A DNA stretch of 44,575 nt, from positions 1 to 44,575 of the forward strand of contig JAUVDN010000006.1 in assembly GCA_030595325.1 (NCBI GenBank), read 5' to 3'. The notes under the pieces were generated by a model. It worked only from the letters and a program-made list of their open reading frames with translations, searched no databases and had not been told where the DNA came from. Source of the stretch: Gammaproteobacteria bacterium (lineage in GTDB: Bacteria; Pseudomonadota; Gammaproteobacteria; SZUA-229). This document shows, piece after piece, positions 8,115 to 17,391 of this stretch (position 1 is its first letter; every line of letters starts with the position of its first letter). Both the position numbers and the translations under genes were made by a program.

Positions 8115-8579
8115 TTACATAGTCAAATTAAAGGTAACCGGGCCATCATTATGCAACCGAACCGCCATGTCTGCACCAAATTGCCCTGTCTGTAGCCAGT
8201 TAGCGGATAAATTCTGCGCTAATGACTCACCTTTTACACGCATTATATCAACAAGTTGCGTAAACAGTGCGATTCCTTTTTCCGGGTCTGCAGCGCTAGA
8301 GAAACTTGGCCGCAAGCCCTTCTTCGTGTCCGCCGCCAGGGTAAACTGAGGTACCAGTAAAACTGAACCGCTAATATCCATCACACTCAGGTTCATTTTA
8401 TCTTCCACATCGGCAAATACACGGTATTTCAATATTTTTTCTGCCAGACGCTCCGCCGTAATCAATTCGTCCTTTTTCTCGACACCGAGCAACACCAGCA
8501 GACCCTGCTCGATAGCCGCTATTTCTTCGTTATCGACAACCACCGATGCCGATTTGACGCGCTGTATTAGTGCAATCAT
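8115..8579 (-). CDS. dtd: D-aminoacyl-tRNA deacylase Dtd
   Basis: Dtd hydrolyses D-aminoacyl-tRNA (D-Tyr and others) and mischarged Gly-tRNA(Ala), protecting translation. The 154-residue protein begins MIALIQRVKSASV and has the catalytic LVPQFTLAADTKKGLRPSF loop and the GMD-type motif in GQFGADMAV, followed by HNDGPVTF. The ribosome site AAGGA lies 6 bases before the ATG at 8579 and abuts the ATG two codons further up, which decides for 8579. It lies upstream of hisB on the same strand and may or may not be co-transcribed. Confidence 0.96.
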   Translation of the reverse strand: MIALIQRVKSASVVVDNEEIAAIEQGLLVLLGVEKKDELITAERLAEKILKYRVFADVEDKMNLSVMDISGSVLLVPQFTLAADTKKGLRPSFSSAADPEKGIALFTQLVDIMRVKGESLAQNLSANWLQTGQFGADMAVRLHNDGPVTFNLTM

Positions 8580-8888
8580 AAACATTCCTTTTTATTAATA
8601 GCCGCGCCTATACCATGCCTAAGACCCAGTAAAAGCCAATGTAAGGATTTTCCTACATCAATTTGCCTTTCTCGCTGATGGCACGAATCAAGCAAGTAAA
8701 CCATAATACTCAGTATGGACAAAGGGACAGAGCCGTAACAAGGACATAAGGATATAGGTAGCTTCAGGAAATTCAACACGGATAAGGACTAAGGATTATT
8801 AGTTTACACGGATTGGTAACTTTTTCTATGGAATTGGAAATCTAAGGAATAGCTATAGCGCGAGGCTCATCACCAAGCAAGGACCTGA

Positions 8889-8915
8889 AACCCCAACTTT
8901 TAGTTGGGGTTTTTT
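8889..8915 (+). terminator. Rho-independent terminator with no obvious plus-strand gene
   Basis: CCCCAAC (8891-8897), loop TTTTA, GTTGGGG (8903-8909), then six Ts (8910-8915), with flanking AA before the stem. This is a textbook intrinsic terminator in the plus direction. The next plus-strand gene upstream is msrA, more than 8 kb away, so either a short unannotated RNA ends here or the hairpin came with a repeat element. Confidence 0.75.
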
Positions 8916-8916
8916 A

Positions 8917-9121
8917 TGCCCAGGGATGGGCGGTATGTCGCAAGGAGCCAAGGACGGCGGTGCGTCGATGCCCAGAGATTGGGCGGCATGCCACAAAGAG
9001 CCTGCGACCTACATGGATGTAGGAAGTTAGAGCAACGCAGGAGCAATTGCCGAGGAGCGGAAGCTTCGTCCAGGGATTGTACCGTATGAAGCAAGGAGCC
9101 ATGGATGGCGGTGCGTCAATG
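8917..9121. repeat. Cluster of about 52-bp imperfect repeats
   Basis: Unit A (about 8919-8970) and unit C (about 9069-9121) align over about 52 bases. They share CAGGGAT, a GTATG word, GCAAGGAGCC, GGCGGTGCGTC and ATG. Unit B (from about 8970) repeats the first half (CCCAGAGATTGGGCGGCATG). Units A and B begin with small GCCCA...TGGGC hairpins. Between B and C lies the palindrome CCTACATGGATGTAGG (9008-9023), nearly the same as the loop-proximal part of the hairpin at 2249-2308. The block looks GC-richer than its surroundings. Confidence 0.75.
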
Positions 9122-9187
9122 TAGATATATCCACCCAAATTCCAATATAAACAATGAATGATTGCTGCATCAACAGATGGACGCTAT

Positions 9188-9296
9188 TGAGTCATAGCTG
9201 ACAAAGTCAAAAACTTTAAAAGCTACTCACCACAGAGGACACGGAGGTGAAAATTCTTTTGATTTTATTTTTTTCTGGAGGTCAGCTAATGGCCAT
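9188..9296. repeat. 109-bp direct repeat, copy 2 (MITE-like)
   Basis: Identical to 360-468 and in the same orientation. It ends 8 bases before the stop codon of the lipoprotein gene at 9305. Its right end runs into TAGCCGAC, so 9281-9304 forms a near-perfect palindrome (GTCAGCTAATGG against CCATTAGCCGAC, one mismatch). Like copy 1, it sits at a gene 3' end. Confidence 0.85.
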
Positions 9297-9304
9297 TAGC
9301 CGAC

Positions 9305-9559
9305 CTACTCAATAATCTCATAACAACCGGTATCAGACTCCGCAAGATAAGTGCAGTCATATACTTTCCCGTTACACTCCGCTATCCAGTTATGCTCACC
9401 ATTAAGCTCAACCGTTTCTTTAGATATCGTCACATCTTCCTTTTTGCACTCGGCAATATTATACGACGTTGCTTGCACCGCTATACTGGTATTCGTCAGA
9501 CAACCACTAAGCCCAAAGACCAATATTGATGCAACCATTATTCTCAAAATTATTTTCAT
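9305..9559 (-). CDS. Small hypothetical lipoprotein
   Basis: I do not recognise this 84-residue protein. It begins MKIILRIMVASILVFGLSGC, a lipoprotein signal peptide with an LSGC lipobox (Cys at about residue 20). The mature part is about 64 residues and contains four further cysteines (in ECKK, AECNG, YDCTY and GCYE), which could form disulfides in the periplasm. The ATG overlaps the stop of the upstream gene by four bases (ATGA), so the two are probably translated together. The 109-bp repeat begins just after its stop. Confidence 0.75.
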   Translation of the reverse strand: MKIILRIMVASILVFGLSGCLTNTSIAVQATSYNIAECKKEDVTISKETVELNGEHNWIAECNGKVYDCTYLAESDTGCYEIIE

Positions 9560-9960
9560 TCGTCTATCAACAGCTCAGGTTTTTTAAATTGTAACCATTT
9601 ATACGCATCATCAATATCATTAAAAATATCTACACGAATATGCGCAGCAACAGATAATAGTTTGTGCAATTTAGCCAACACTATTGGGTATGGATCCACT
9701 GCTATAATTGCCATTGTAAACTCACCTCTACTCAACCCAAGATTCAGATTGATATGAGCAACCCTATGTATATCATCATCAGTAAGCGCGCTCGTATCCG
9801 CACCCAGCACATCAAACAATTGACTAAACCCCGGTTTTATCAAACCGCCAAAGTTATTAATCATCCAGTGCTTGCTATCCATTAGCTCTTTACTTGTCAC
9901 TTTACCGCTGCATTTGCTTACAACCAATAAACCGTCATGGTAAATCTCTTGAACAATCAT
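9556..9960 (-). CDS. SpoIIAA/STAS-like hypothetical protein
   Basis: This is a 134-residue soluble protein without a signal peptide. The pattern fits the SpoIIAA-like/STAS fold: a short N-terminal strand pair (EIYHDGLLVVSKCSGKV), a helix (SKELMDSKHWMIN), a central strand (SQLFDVLG), a further strand (FTMAIIAVD), and a final AAHIRVDIFNDIDDAYKWLQF. That fold call is from overall pattern, not from a diagnostic motif. It is coupled to the downstream lipoprotein by an ATGA overlap and lies 20 bases after the ttcA stop on the same strand. Its function is unknown. Confidence 0.7.
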   Translation of the reverse strand: MIVQEIYHDGLLVVSKCSGKVTSKELMDSKHWMINNFGGLIKPGFSQLFDVLGADTSALTDDDIHRVAHINLNLGLSRGEFTMAIIAVDPYPIVLAKLHKLLSVAAHIRVDIFNDIDDAYKWLQFKKPELLIDE

Positions 9961-9980
9961 AAAATCCTACTCTACTAAAT

Positions 9981-10829
9981 TTATTCTATTTGCAGCTTTT
10001 TAAAATCAAAAAGCTCACTATCTGCCAAATGCGATGGCACAACATTTTGCAAACTTCGCATAATCAGATCAGAGCGCCCGGGCTTTTCCTGCTCCCATTG
10101 GCGAATCATTCTTTTCACTACTTTACGCTGCATGTTTTCCTGCGAGCCACACAGGTTACACGGAATGATAGGATATTTTTTAATCTGTGCATAAGCTTCG
10201 ATATCGTTTTCTTTACATAACGCTAATGGACGAATGACAACATGCTTATGATTATCACTTAACAGCTTAGGTGGCATCGTTTTTAACTGGCCGTTGAAAA
10301 ACATGTTCAGAAAAAAGGTTTCAATTATATCGTCCTGATGATGACCCAGTGCAATCTTGTTGGCGCCTATTTTTTCAGCAAATGAATACAGAATGCCACG
10401 ACGTAGTCGTGAACATAAACCACAGGTTGTTTTACCTTCCGGTATCTTGTCTTTAACAATGCTGTAAGTATCCTGCTCGATGATATGATACTCAACACCC
10501 AAACCATCAAGATACTCCGGCAGAACCTGTTCAGGAAAACCTGGCTGTTTTTGGTCAAGATTAATAGCAATCAATTCAAACGAAACAGGGGCTTTTTTCT
10601 GCAATGCCATCAAAATCTCCAGCATTGCATAGCTGTCTTTACCGCCGGACAAACAAACCATGACACGATCGCCGTCTTCAATCATGCTGTATTTCAGTAT
10701 GGCTTCACCAGCTTTATGCTTCAGACGTTTGAACAAGCTTTTTTCAGACTGTTTTTTTTGAGGGAAATCACCAGCTGTTTTGGATGCCGACTGGCTTAAG
10801 CCACTAATATTTACCGGTGTATTAATCAT
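9981..10829 (-). CDS. ttcA: tRNA 2-thiocytidine(32) synthetase TtcA
   Basis: TtcA thiolates cytidine 32 of certain tRNAs, using ATP and an Fe-S cluster. The PP-loop ATP site [13 protein letters not shown] is near residues 60-72. Cluster-binding cysteines are in [12 protein letters not shown] and IPCNLCGSQ, with [10 protein letters not shown] between them. I start at the ATG at 10829 (282 residues), which has GGTGAGG 9 bases upstream and overlaps the acyltransferase stop by 8 bases. A GTG five codons upstream is less likely. It ends the def-fmt-rsmB-trkA-trkH-acyltransferase block or is read through from it. Confidence 0.95.
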   Translation of the reverse strand: MINTPVNISGLSQSASKTAGDFPQKKQSEKSLFKRLKHKAGEAILKYSMIEDGDRVMVCLSGGKDSYAMLEILMALQKKAPVSFELIAINLDQKQPGFPEQVLPEYLDGLGVEYHIIEQDTYSIVKDKIPEGKTTCGLCSRLRRGILYSFAEKIGANKIALGHHQDDIIETFFLNMFFNGQLKTMPPKLLSDNHKHVVIRPLALCKENDIEAYAQIKKYPIIPCNLCGSQENMQRKVVKRMIRQWEQEKPGRSDLIMRSLQNVVPSHLADSELFDFKKLQIE

Positions 10830-11799
10830 AAACCGACGCCTCACCCGGTGGTCGTGTTTTAAAATACTTCAACGTCCACAGATACTCCACCGGACATTGT
10901 TCAATCGCCTGCTCTACCGCTTTATTCATATTTAAACTATCAACTTCATCATCACCGCTGGGGAACCCCTGCATAGCAGGAAACAGCTTTAATTCGTATT
11001 GACGGCTTACCGACTGATAACAGCAGCTACAGGTCAACACCACCGCATTACAGGATTTCGCCAAACGTCCAAGTACCGGAACAGTTGCTTTTGGCACGCC
11101 ATAAAATGGAGCAAAGATTGATTTGTCTGCACCCAGGTCTTCATCGGCAAGATAAATAAGAATTTTTCCTTTTCGCATTTCCCTAATCAGTGGACGCATA
11201 CCCTCTTCACGAGACACAACTGCACCACCATTGTTTTTACCAAATCGTAACCGGCCATTAGCAATCACCCAGTTAACCACAGGATTACGCATCGCCTTAT
11301 ACAGCCCGATAGAACCATTATCCATACTGATACCGGCCACAGCAAATTCTAAACCAACGTAGTGTGGCAACAGAATAATCACGTTTTTACCCTGCGCTCG
11401 GTACTCTTCAATTTTTTCAAAACCTAATTTTCGTATTCTGTTTCTTACCAGGCTAATCGGTCTCCACCACAAAATGCAGTAATGAAACAGACTACGAAAC
11501 TGCGCCTGAAAATGTTTTTCCACGATTACTCTGATCTCACTCTCAGTTTTATCAGGAAAACATAAAGAGAGATTTTTAGTCGCGATATTAAAACGCTTTT
11601 TATTAGACCGAGCAGCAAAATCACCAAATCTGCAACCCAGCCAGTCTATGATAGGCATCGGAAAAAAGGTGATGATAAAAAACAAGGCCAGACCAAACAA
11701 GGTCAACCAGTAACGAGGATGTAGAAATGAAAGCTTAAAACCGTATCTGTTTTTAATGGCGTTTTTATTGGTACTTGTATTGGCGTCTTGCTTACCCAT
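10822..11799 (-). CDS. LpxL/HtrB-family lipid A acyltransferase
   Basis: Members of this inner-membrane family transfer a secondary acyl chain onto Kdo2-lipid A. The 325-residue protein has a soluble N-terminus, one membrane segment ([17 protein letters not shown]), and the catalytic HX4E box HYVGLE. Conserved blocks include [32 protein letters not shown] and [17 protein letters not shown]. LpxL, LpxM and LpxP cannot be separated by eye, so no symbol is given. It lies 22 bases after the trkH stop and overlaps ttcA. Confidence 0.9.
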   Translation of the reverse strand: MGKQDANTSTNKNAIKNRYGFKLSFLHPRYWLTLFGLALFFIITFFPMPIIDWLGCRFGDFAARSNKKRFNIATKNLSLCFPDKTESEIRVIVEKHFQAQFRSLFHYCILWWRPISLVRNRIRKLGFEKIEEYRAQGKNVIILLPHYVGLEFAVAGISMDNGSIGLYKAMRNPVVNWVIANGRLRFGKNNGGAVVSREEGMRPLIREMRKGKILIYLADEDLGADKSIFAPFYGVPKATVPVLGRLAKSCNAVVLTCSCCYQSVSRQYELKLFPAMQGFPSGDDEVDSLNMNKAVEQAIEQCPVEYLWTLKYFKTRPPGEASVYD

Positions 11800-11821
11800 T
11801 ATTTATGCCCATCACCAAAAT

Positions 11822-13273
11822 CTACTTACGCCAGAAGGCTGGCGTTAACAATACCAGCAATGTGAATATTTCCAGGCGCCCCAGCAACATTGAGAAGCAC
11901 AAAACCAATTTATTAAAATCAGAAAGACTGGCGTAGTTTGCACTAACCTCGCCCAGGCCCGGCCCTAAGTTATTTATCGTGGCCGCAACTGCTGAAAAAG
12001 CAGTAATCTGATCCAGACCATTAAACATCAATATCAACATCATTAATGCAAACAGTGCGACGTATGCAGCAAAGAAACCCCACACTGCATCGATAATAGA
12101 ATTCTTCACCGGCTGCTTACCCAGCTTTACAGTCACCTGAGCATTAGGATGAATCAACCTCAAAATCTCACGCTGCCCCTGCTTGATTAGCAACAGGATA
12201 CGAATCACTTTCATCCCGCCACCGGTTGAACCGGCACAGCCTCCAATAAAACTGGAAAACAACAAAAGAACAGGAATAAACACGGGCCAGCTGGAAAAAT
12301 CAGAGGTAACAAAACCTGAGGTAGTCGCTATTGAAATCGTCTGAAAGATACCTTCGCGAAAAGCATCAGAGAGATCATGATAAACAGACTGACTATAAAG
12401 CACATACACACTAAGCGCTGAAATAATAATTAACAGACTCGCGTATAATCTGAATTCTGCATCTCGAAAATAGGGGGATAAAGTTTTAGAGCGCGCGACA
12501 GAAAAATGCAATGCAAAGTTAATTGCACCAAGAAACATAAAGATGATAGCTACAAACTCTATTGCCTTACTATCAAAATAACCGATACTTGCATCGTGCG
12601 TAGAAAAACCGCCGATAGCAACCGTAGAGAAACTATGCGCTACTGCATCAAACAGATTCATGCCTGCTATCCAGTAGGCAATAGCACATGCAATCGTCAG
12701 ACCTAGATAGATATACCAGAGTGCCTTGGCTGTTTCAGCAATTCGCGGTGTTAATTTATTGTCTTTGACTGGACCTGGCGTTTCTGCTTTATACAGCTGC
12801 ATACCACCGATGCCCAGCATAGGCATAACAGCAACGGCCAGCACGATGATACCCATACCACCTAACCACTGCAGTTCTTGACGATAAAACAAAATGCTAT
12901 GCGGCAGATGATCCAGGCCAACTAAAACCGTTGCACCTGTTGTTGTTAAGCCTGATATCGATTCAAACAGTGCATCGACAATACTTATATCCAGGTTTTC
13001 ATATAGATACAACGGCAGAGCCCCTGCCACACCCAGAACCATCCAGAATAAAACCACAACCACAAAACCATCTCGCAGGCGCAGGTCATTACTCTGTTTT
13101 CTTACTGGCAGAAACAACAGAAACCCGATCGCCAACAAAACCAGATAACTATAAAAAAATGCATGTGCAGCGCCTTCCTGATAGAGCAGATCTATAACCA
13201 CCGGTGGTAGCAGTGTGATGCTGAACAGCATTAAAAACTGCCCTATTATGCGTTGTATGATTGCTAGGTGCAT
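11822..13273 (-). CDS. trkH: Trk potassium uptake system membrane subunit TrkH
   Basis: TrkH is the potassium-translocating membrane protein of the Trk system, gated by TrkA. The 483-residue length is typical. The four selectivity-filter-like pore loops are visible as TTTGATVL, STVAIGGFSTHD, SIATTSGFVTSD and NNLGPGLG, each between hydrophobic segments. An intramembrane-loop-like glycine stretch, GGCAGSTGGGMKVIR, is also present. Start ATG at 13273, 13 bases after the trkA stop, so both components are probably made from one transcript. Confidence 0.97.
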   Translation of the reverse strand: MHLAIIQRIIGQFLMLFSITLLPPVVIDLLYQEGAAHAFFYSYLVLLAIGFLLFLPVRKQSNDLRLRDGFVVVVLFWMVLGVAGALPLYLYENLDISIVDALFESISGLTTTGATVLVGLDHLPHSILFYRQELQWLGGMGIIVLAVAVMPMLGIGGMQLYKAETPGPVKDNKLTPRIAETAKALWYIYLGLTIACAIAYWIAGMNLFDAVAHSFSTVAIGGFSTHDASIGYFDSKAIEFVAIIFMFLGAINFALHFSVARSKTLSPYFRDAEFRLYASLLIIISALSVYVLYSQSVYHDLSDAFREGIFQTISIATTSGFVTSDFSSWPVFIPVLLLFSSFIGGCAGSTGGGMKVIRILLLIKQGQREILRLIHPNAQVTVKLGKQPVKNSIIDAVWGFFAAYVALFALMMLILMFNGLDQITAFSAVAATINNLGPGLGEVSANYASLSDFNKLVLCFSMLLGRLEIFTLLVLLTPAFWRK

Positions 13274-13286
13274 AAAGAATCCTTAC

Positions 13287-14663
13287 TTACAAAAATGTAA
13301 CCGGCACCTGAAATAATTTTTCAACCACATTAAACTTCTTCTTATCAAGCAAGAATAAAATCAGATGATCATTATTTTCTATCAGCACATCATGATGCGC
13401 CATAATCACCTCTTCACCTCGAATAATGGCACCGATAGTTGTACCTTCCGGCAGTGCAACTTGCTCTATGGTTTTACCGACCACTTTTGAATTAGCACTA
13501 TCACCATGAGCGATAGCTTCGATTGCTTCAGCTGCACCACGGCGCAAGGAATGTACTGAAACCACATCACCTCTGCGTACATGCGCAAGCAGGCCACTGA
13601 TGGTGATCTGCTGTGGCGAAATTGCGACATCTATAGCACCATCACTTTCCATCAAATCGACATAGGCATGACGATTAATCAGAGACATTACTTTTCTTGC
13701 GCCTAACCGTTTCGCCAGCATTGATGACAATATATTAGCCTCATCATCGTTAGTTAATGCACAGAAAACATCCATCCGATCAATGTTTTCTTCCAACAAT
13801 AATTCTTCGTCTGCGGTATCACCGAGTAAAACGATTGTTTTGTTCAAATCACAAGACAGCTCTTGCGCACGCGTTTTATCGCGCTCCAATATTTTTACAC
13901 TGTATTTATTTTCCAGCGCCTCTGCAAGACGCTTACCTATATTACCGCCGCCTGCCAGCATTATGCGCTTGATCGGCTTATCCATTTTTCTCAATTCTGA
14001 CATCACTGCCCGAATATCTTTTTTTGCAGCGATGAAAAAAACTTCATCATCTGCTTCTATCACCTGGTCACCTTTAGGCACGATACCTTTGCCGCGCCGG
14101 AAGATAGCAGCAACTCGTGCGTCGATACCCGGCATATGTTTTCTTAAATCTGAGATTTCATGACCGACCAATGGACCGCCATAATATGCTTTCACGCCGA
14201 CCAGACGTGCGCGACCGCCCGCAAAATCCATCACCTGCAGCGCACCGGGGTATTCAATCAATCGCTGTATATGCTCTGCAATCAACTGTTCCGGGCTGAT
14301 CAATACATCAATGGGGAGAATTTTGTCGTTAAACAACTCTGGGTATTTAAGATAGTCTTGAGCTCGAACACGCGCAATTTTTGTCGGCGTATGAAATAAG
14401 CTGTGTGCAATCTGGCAGGCAACGATATTTGTCTCGTCACTGTTGGTAACAGCAACCAGCATATCAGCATCACTGATGCCTGCATTTTTCAATACATCAG
14501 GATGAGACGCATGACCGACCACTGTCTGAATATCCAAGCGGTCACTCAAATCTTCCAGTAGCGATACATTAGTATCAACCAGCGTTATGTCATTAGCTTC
14601 AGATGAAAGGTTTTGCGCAACACTTGAGCCTACCTGTCCAGCGCCTAAAATTATAATATTCAT
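13287..14663 (-). CDS. trkA: Trk system regulatory subunit TrkA
   Basis: TrkA binds NAD(H) and ATP/ADP at the cytosolic face and gates TrkH. The 458 residues comprise two TrkA-N/TrkA-C repeats. The first Rossmann motif is [13 protein letters not shown] at the N-terminus and the second is [18 protein letters not shown] near residues 230-250. The adenine-side acidic residues follow (LVDTN, ILERD). Each half ends in an RCK_C-like segment. It follows rsmB after a 238-base AT-rich gap, which may hold its own promoter, and precedes trkH. Confidence 0.97.
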   Translation of the reverse strand: MNIIILGAGQVGSSVAQNLSSEANDITLVDTNVSLLEDLSDRLDIQTVVGHASHPDVLKNAGISDADMLVAVTNSDETNIVACQIAHSLFHTPTKIARVRAQDYLKYPELFNDKILPIDVLISPEQLIAEHIQRLIEYPGALQVMDFAGGRARLVGVKAYYGGPLVGHEISDLRKHMPGIDARVAAIFRRGKGIVPKGDQVIEADDEVFFIAAKKDIRAVMSELRKMDKPIKRIMLAGGGNIGKRLAEALENKYSVKILERDKTRAQELSCDLNKTIVLLGDTADEELLLEENIDRMDVFCALTNDDEANILSSMLAKRLGARKVMSLINRHAYVDLMESDGAIDVAISPQQITISGLLAHVRRGDVVSVHSLRRGAAEAIEAIAHGDSANSKVVGKTIEQVALPEGTTIGAIIRGEEVIMAHHDVLIENNDHLILFLLDKKKFNVVEKLFQVPVTFL

Positions 14664-14901
14664 TTTTTAGTTATCGTTTAAACAGCATGTGTAATACAAC
14701 ACTTGTTGCAAATAATTTATATCCCTAATTTATATCTCTAACTTAAATCTCTTACTTATAATCCAAGCAACTCTGATTAATAACCAGCAATAGATTTATA
14801 GCGAATATTACGCGTTATGTATTCACATTTCATTAACCAGGGTCAGTTAAATTGCCAAGCCCGTTACTAGCTATAGATTACAATCTACCAGCTGTCTCGT
14901 A

Positions 14902-16290
14902 TCAGGCTGTCTTTTGTATGCGACAGAAATAAAACCCGTCCGCCTCATATTCCCCAGGCAACAACTGACGCCCATGATCACATTCATGGCCCCATTCGGC
15001 ATCTATCGGTAATTCTTTTGCATCACTCTGTTTTTTCAGAAACTGCTGAATCTGATACTGGTTCTCATCTTTAAAAACAGAACAGGTGACATATAGCATT
15101 TCACCCCCTACGGCTAACATCTGCCACGCTGCCTGCAAAATCTCTGACTGCAGCTTAACCAATGGTTCGATATCCGTTGGCCGACGATGCGTTTTGATAT
15201 CCGGATGACGACGAATAACACCGCTGGCAGAGCATGGTGCATCGATCAAAATTCGGTCAAATGTTAAGCCATCCCACCATTGCTTATACTCACGTGCATC
15301 AGCGATGATCAATTCTGGTACTACATCTGCATCTAGCTTTAAACGCTGTATATTTTCTTCGACACGTTGCATCCTTATCTCATCACTCTCTACCGCAACC
15401 AATGCTTTGATAGTATCGCCGAGTTCAAGAATATGACAGGTCTTTCCACCCGGTGCTGCACACAAATCTAACAGTCGCTGATGTTTATCAAGATTTAACA
15501 GCCCCGCCGATAACTGAGCGCCGACATCCTGCACCGACACAGCACCGAGCGAAAAATCAGGCAGTTGACGCACATCGATACCCTGTAAAAGCTTCAATGC
15601 CTGATCTGATATTGCTGAGCCCACTGATTCAATTTCATTTTCTTGCAGCATCTGCTGATATTTTTCAGCACTGGAATAACGTTTATTAACACGCAGCCAA
15701 AAGTCCGGGCGCTGATTATTAGCATTCAATATCTGCTGCCAATTCTCCGGCCAATCGTTTTGTATCTTTTTAATCAGCCAGTCTGGATGAGAGTACTTAG
15801 CCTGGTCTTCCGACACTGACGAAACCAGTTCTTCTTTTTCACGGGTAAATCTTCTCAATACAGCATTGACCAGTCCGTCTGCCCAACGCTTGCCTGTTTT
15901 CCTGACCAGCTCAACCGCTTCATTGATGATGGCGTAATCAGGCGTGCGGCATTCCAGCAATTCATACAAAGACATCAATAAGATTATCTGCACATCACTG
16001 TCCTTAGCTTTTAAGGGTTTAGATAATAATGCCGAAACAAAAAATTCCAGTTGCCAGCGCCAACGTAACACACCATTGACCAATTCATTAGCCAGACCCC
16101 GGTCACGAGTATCATCTAGATTCTCGATCGTTTTAGCCTGTGCCGCCGATAAAGACTTACCATCAAAGACCAGTTTTAATGCTTTTAGACTCGCCTGCCT
16201 GGCCAGGCTGACTTTAGCTCGTCCGTCTTTTGACTTAGAATTTTTATTATTTTTATTATTTTTCTTTTTTGATTGCATTGGATTTGCCAC
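14902..16290 (-). CDS. rsmB: 16S rRNA m5C967 methyltransferase RsmB
   Basis: RsmB methylates C967 of 16S rRNA with S-adenosylmethionine. A NusB-like helical RNA-binding domain occupies about residues 25-160. The methyltransferase domain follows, with LDLCAAPGGKTCHILELG (SAM site), LIDAPCSASGVIRRHPDIK, and YVTCSVF with the nucleophilic Cys. The first 22 residues are unusually rich in Lys and Asn (MQSKKKNNKNNKNSKSKD). The start may be GTG at 16290, 4 bases after the fmt stop, or ATG at 16278. It lies in the standard def-fmt-rsmB-trkA order. Confidence 0.96.
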   Translation of the reverse strand: MANPMQSKKKNNKNNKNSKSKDGRAKVSLARQASLKALKLVFDGKSLSAAQAKTIENLDDTRDRGLANELVNGVLRWRWQLEFFVSALLSKPLKAKDSDVQIILLMSLYELLECRTPDYAIINEAVELVRKTGKRWADGLVNAVLRRFTREKEELVSSVSEDQAKYSHPDWLIKKIQNDWPENWQQILNANNQRPDFWLRVNKRYSSAEKYQQMLQENEIESVGSAISDQALKLLQGIDVRQLPDFSLGAVSVQDVGAQLSAGLLNLDKHQRLLDLCAAPGGKTCHILELGDTIKALVAVESDEIRMQRVEENIQRLKLDADVVPELIIADAREYKQWWDGLTFDRILIDAPCSASGVIRRHPDIKTHRRPTDIEPLVKLQSEILQAAWQMLAVGGEMLYVTCSVFKDENQYQIQQFLKKQSDAKELPIDAEWGHECDHGRQLLPGEYEADGFYFCRIQKTA

Positions 16291-16294
16291 GGTC

Positions 16295-17293
16295 TTACGT
16301 TAATACCTGACCAATTAAAGAGTTTGCATTTAGAAAATCAGCTACCGACATTCTTCGTTTACCTTCAGCCTGAAGTTCAGTAACTCGAAGTACGCCATCT
16401 CCAGTTGCAATATCAATCCCTTCCGCAGATTCAGACAGTACCGTACCCGGAGGACTTGCTGGTGGACTTACTGCTGCACCTTCTTTATTAAGCACGTCTT
16501 GATTAAGTACGCCTTGTTTAAGCACTTCCGCCGACCATAGCCGTAACATCGATGCCTTACCTTTTTTACTGTACGCACAATAGGCCACCGGCCAGGAATT
16601 ATAGGCTCTGATTGCACGATGGATATCCACCGCTGATTGCTGCCAGTCTATTTTAGCTTCTGCCTTACTCAATTTAGAGGCATAACAGGCATCGTTATTA
16701 TTCTGCTTATTTTTCTTTATCGTGTGATTCGCAATAGCAGGCAAAGCGTCCAGCAGAGTCTGCGCACCCAGGGCCATCAATTTATCATGCAAACTTGAGC
16801 CCGTCTCTTGCTCAGCAATCTCACATTCAGCCACCGCCAGCATGTCGCCGGTATCCAGTCCTTCATCCATCTGCATGATGGTAATACCAGTTATTTCGTC
16901 ACCCGCCAAAATGGCTCGCTGAATTGGCGCTGCACCACGCCAACGAGGCAATAATGAAGCGTGGATATTGATACAACCTAAGCGTGGCGCCTGCAATACT
17001 TCTGCCGGCAGCAACAAACCATAAGCAGTCACAATCATCAGGTCAGCATCTAATGCGGCCAGCTCTTGCTGCGCCTGCCCCTGTTTAAGAGTTTCAGGCT
17101 GATAGACTGGAATGTTGTACTGCAATGCTTTTTCTTTTACTGGTGAAGGTTTTGGCTCGCGACCACGTCCCGCAGGTCGATCAGGCTGCGTATAAACCGC
17201 AACAACCTCATGGGCTGAATTTATTAAAGCATCCAGTCCAGCAACGGAAAAGTCAGGGGTACCAGCGTAGATAATGCGCAAAGAGTGGCTCAC
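16295..17293 (-). CDS. fmt: Methionyl-tRNA formyltransferase
   Basis: Fmt formylates initiator Met-tRNA with 10-formyl-THF. The 332-residue protein has the N-terminal IIYAGTPDFSVAGLDAL, the catalytic stretch NIHASLLPRWRGAAPIQRAI, and GITIMQMDEGLDTGDML. The C-terminal OB-like domain follows (from about 215). It contains an apparent low-complexity insert around residues 265-285 (VLNQDVLNKEGAAVSPPASP), longer than in close relatives as I recall them. It lies 98 bases downstream of def and 4 bases upstream of the GTG start of rsmB. Confidence 0.97.
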   Translation of the reverse strand: MSHSLRIIYAGTPDFSVAGLDALINSAHEVVAVYTQPDRPAGRGREPKPSPVKEKALQYNIPVYQPETLKQGQAQQELAALDADLMIVTAYGLLLPAEVLQAPRLGCINIHASLLPRWRGAAPIQRAILAGDEITGITIMQMDEGLDTGDMLAVAECEIAEQETGSSLHDKLMALGAQTLLDALPAIANHTIKKNKQNNNDACYASKLSKAEAKIDWQQSAVDIHRAIRAYNSWPVAYCAYSKKGKASMLRLWSAEVLKQGVLNQDVLNKEGAAVSPPASPPGTVLSESAEGIDIATGDGVLRVTELQAEGKRRMSVADFLNANSLIGQVLT

Positions 17294-17391
17294 GGTGATT
17301 TAATCGGGCTCTGTTTAATGGGTCGTTTTAATTGAGAAAGTTAATGTCAGAAGATAGTGTCTGAAAGAATATCTCAAGTGCAGGTATGATA

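Larger units (their letters stand above)
8586..9187. other. Gene-free, repeat-rich intergenic region
   Basis: No convincing gene lies in these 602 bases. 8640-8800 contains scattered AAGGA/AAGGAT words (for example ACAAGGACATAAGGATATAGG and ACACGGATAAGGACTAAGGA). 8889-8915 is an intrinsic-terminator hairpin on the plus strand. 8917-9121 is a GC-richer block with repeated units of about 52 bases. Short ORFs through the block on both strands have no ribosome sites and follow the repeats. I read it as accumulated repeat elements. Confidence 0.7.

Noticed and set aside
8576-8779. 67-residue minus-strand ORF upstream of dtd
   Set aside because: It overlaps the dtd start, has no ribosome site, and its composition follows the repeat-like intergenic DNA.
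8900-9138. Several 60-75-residue ORFs on both strands in the repeat block
   Set aside because: They run through the 52-bp repeats in opposite strands, lack ribosome sites and show no family pattern.
360-9296. Composite transposon bounded by the two 109-bp repeats
   Set aside because: The repeats encode no transposase and the enclosed genes are core housekeeping genes in a usual order.
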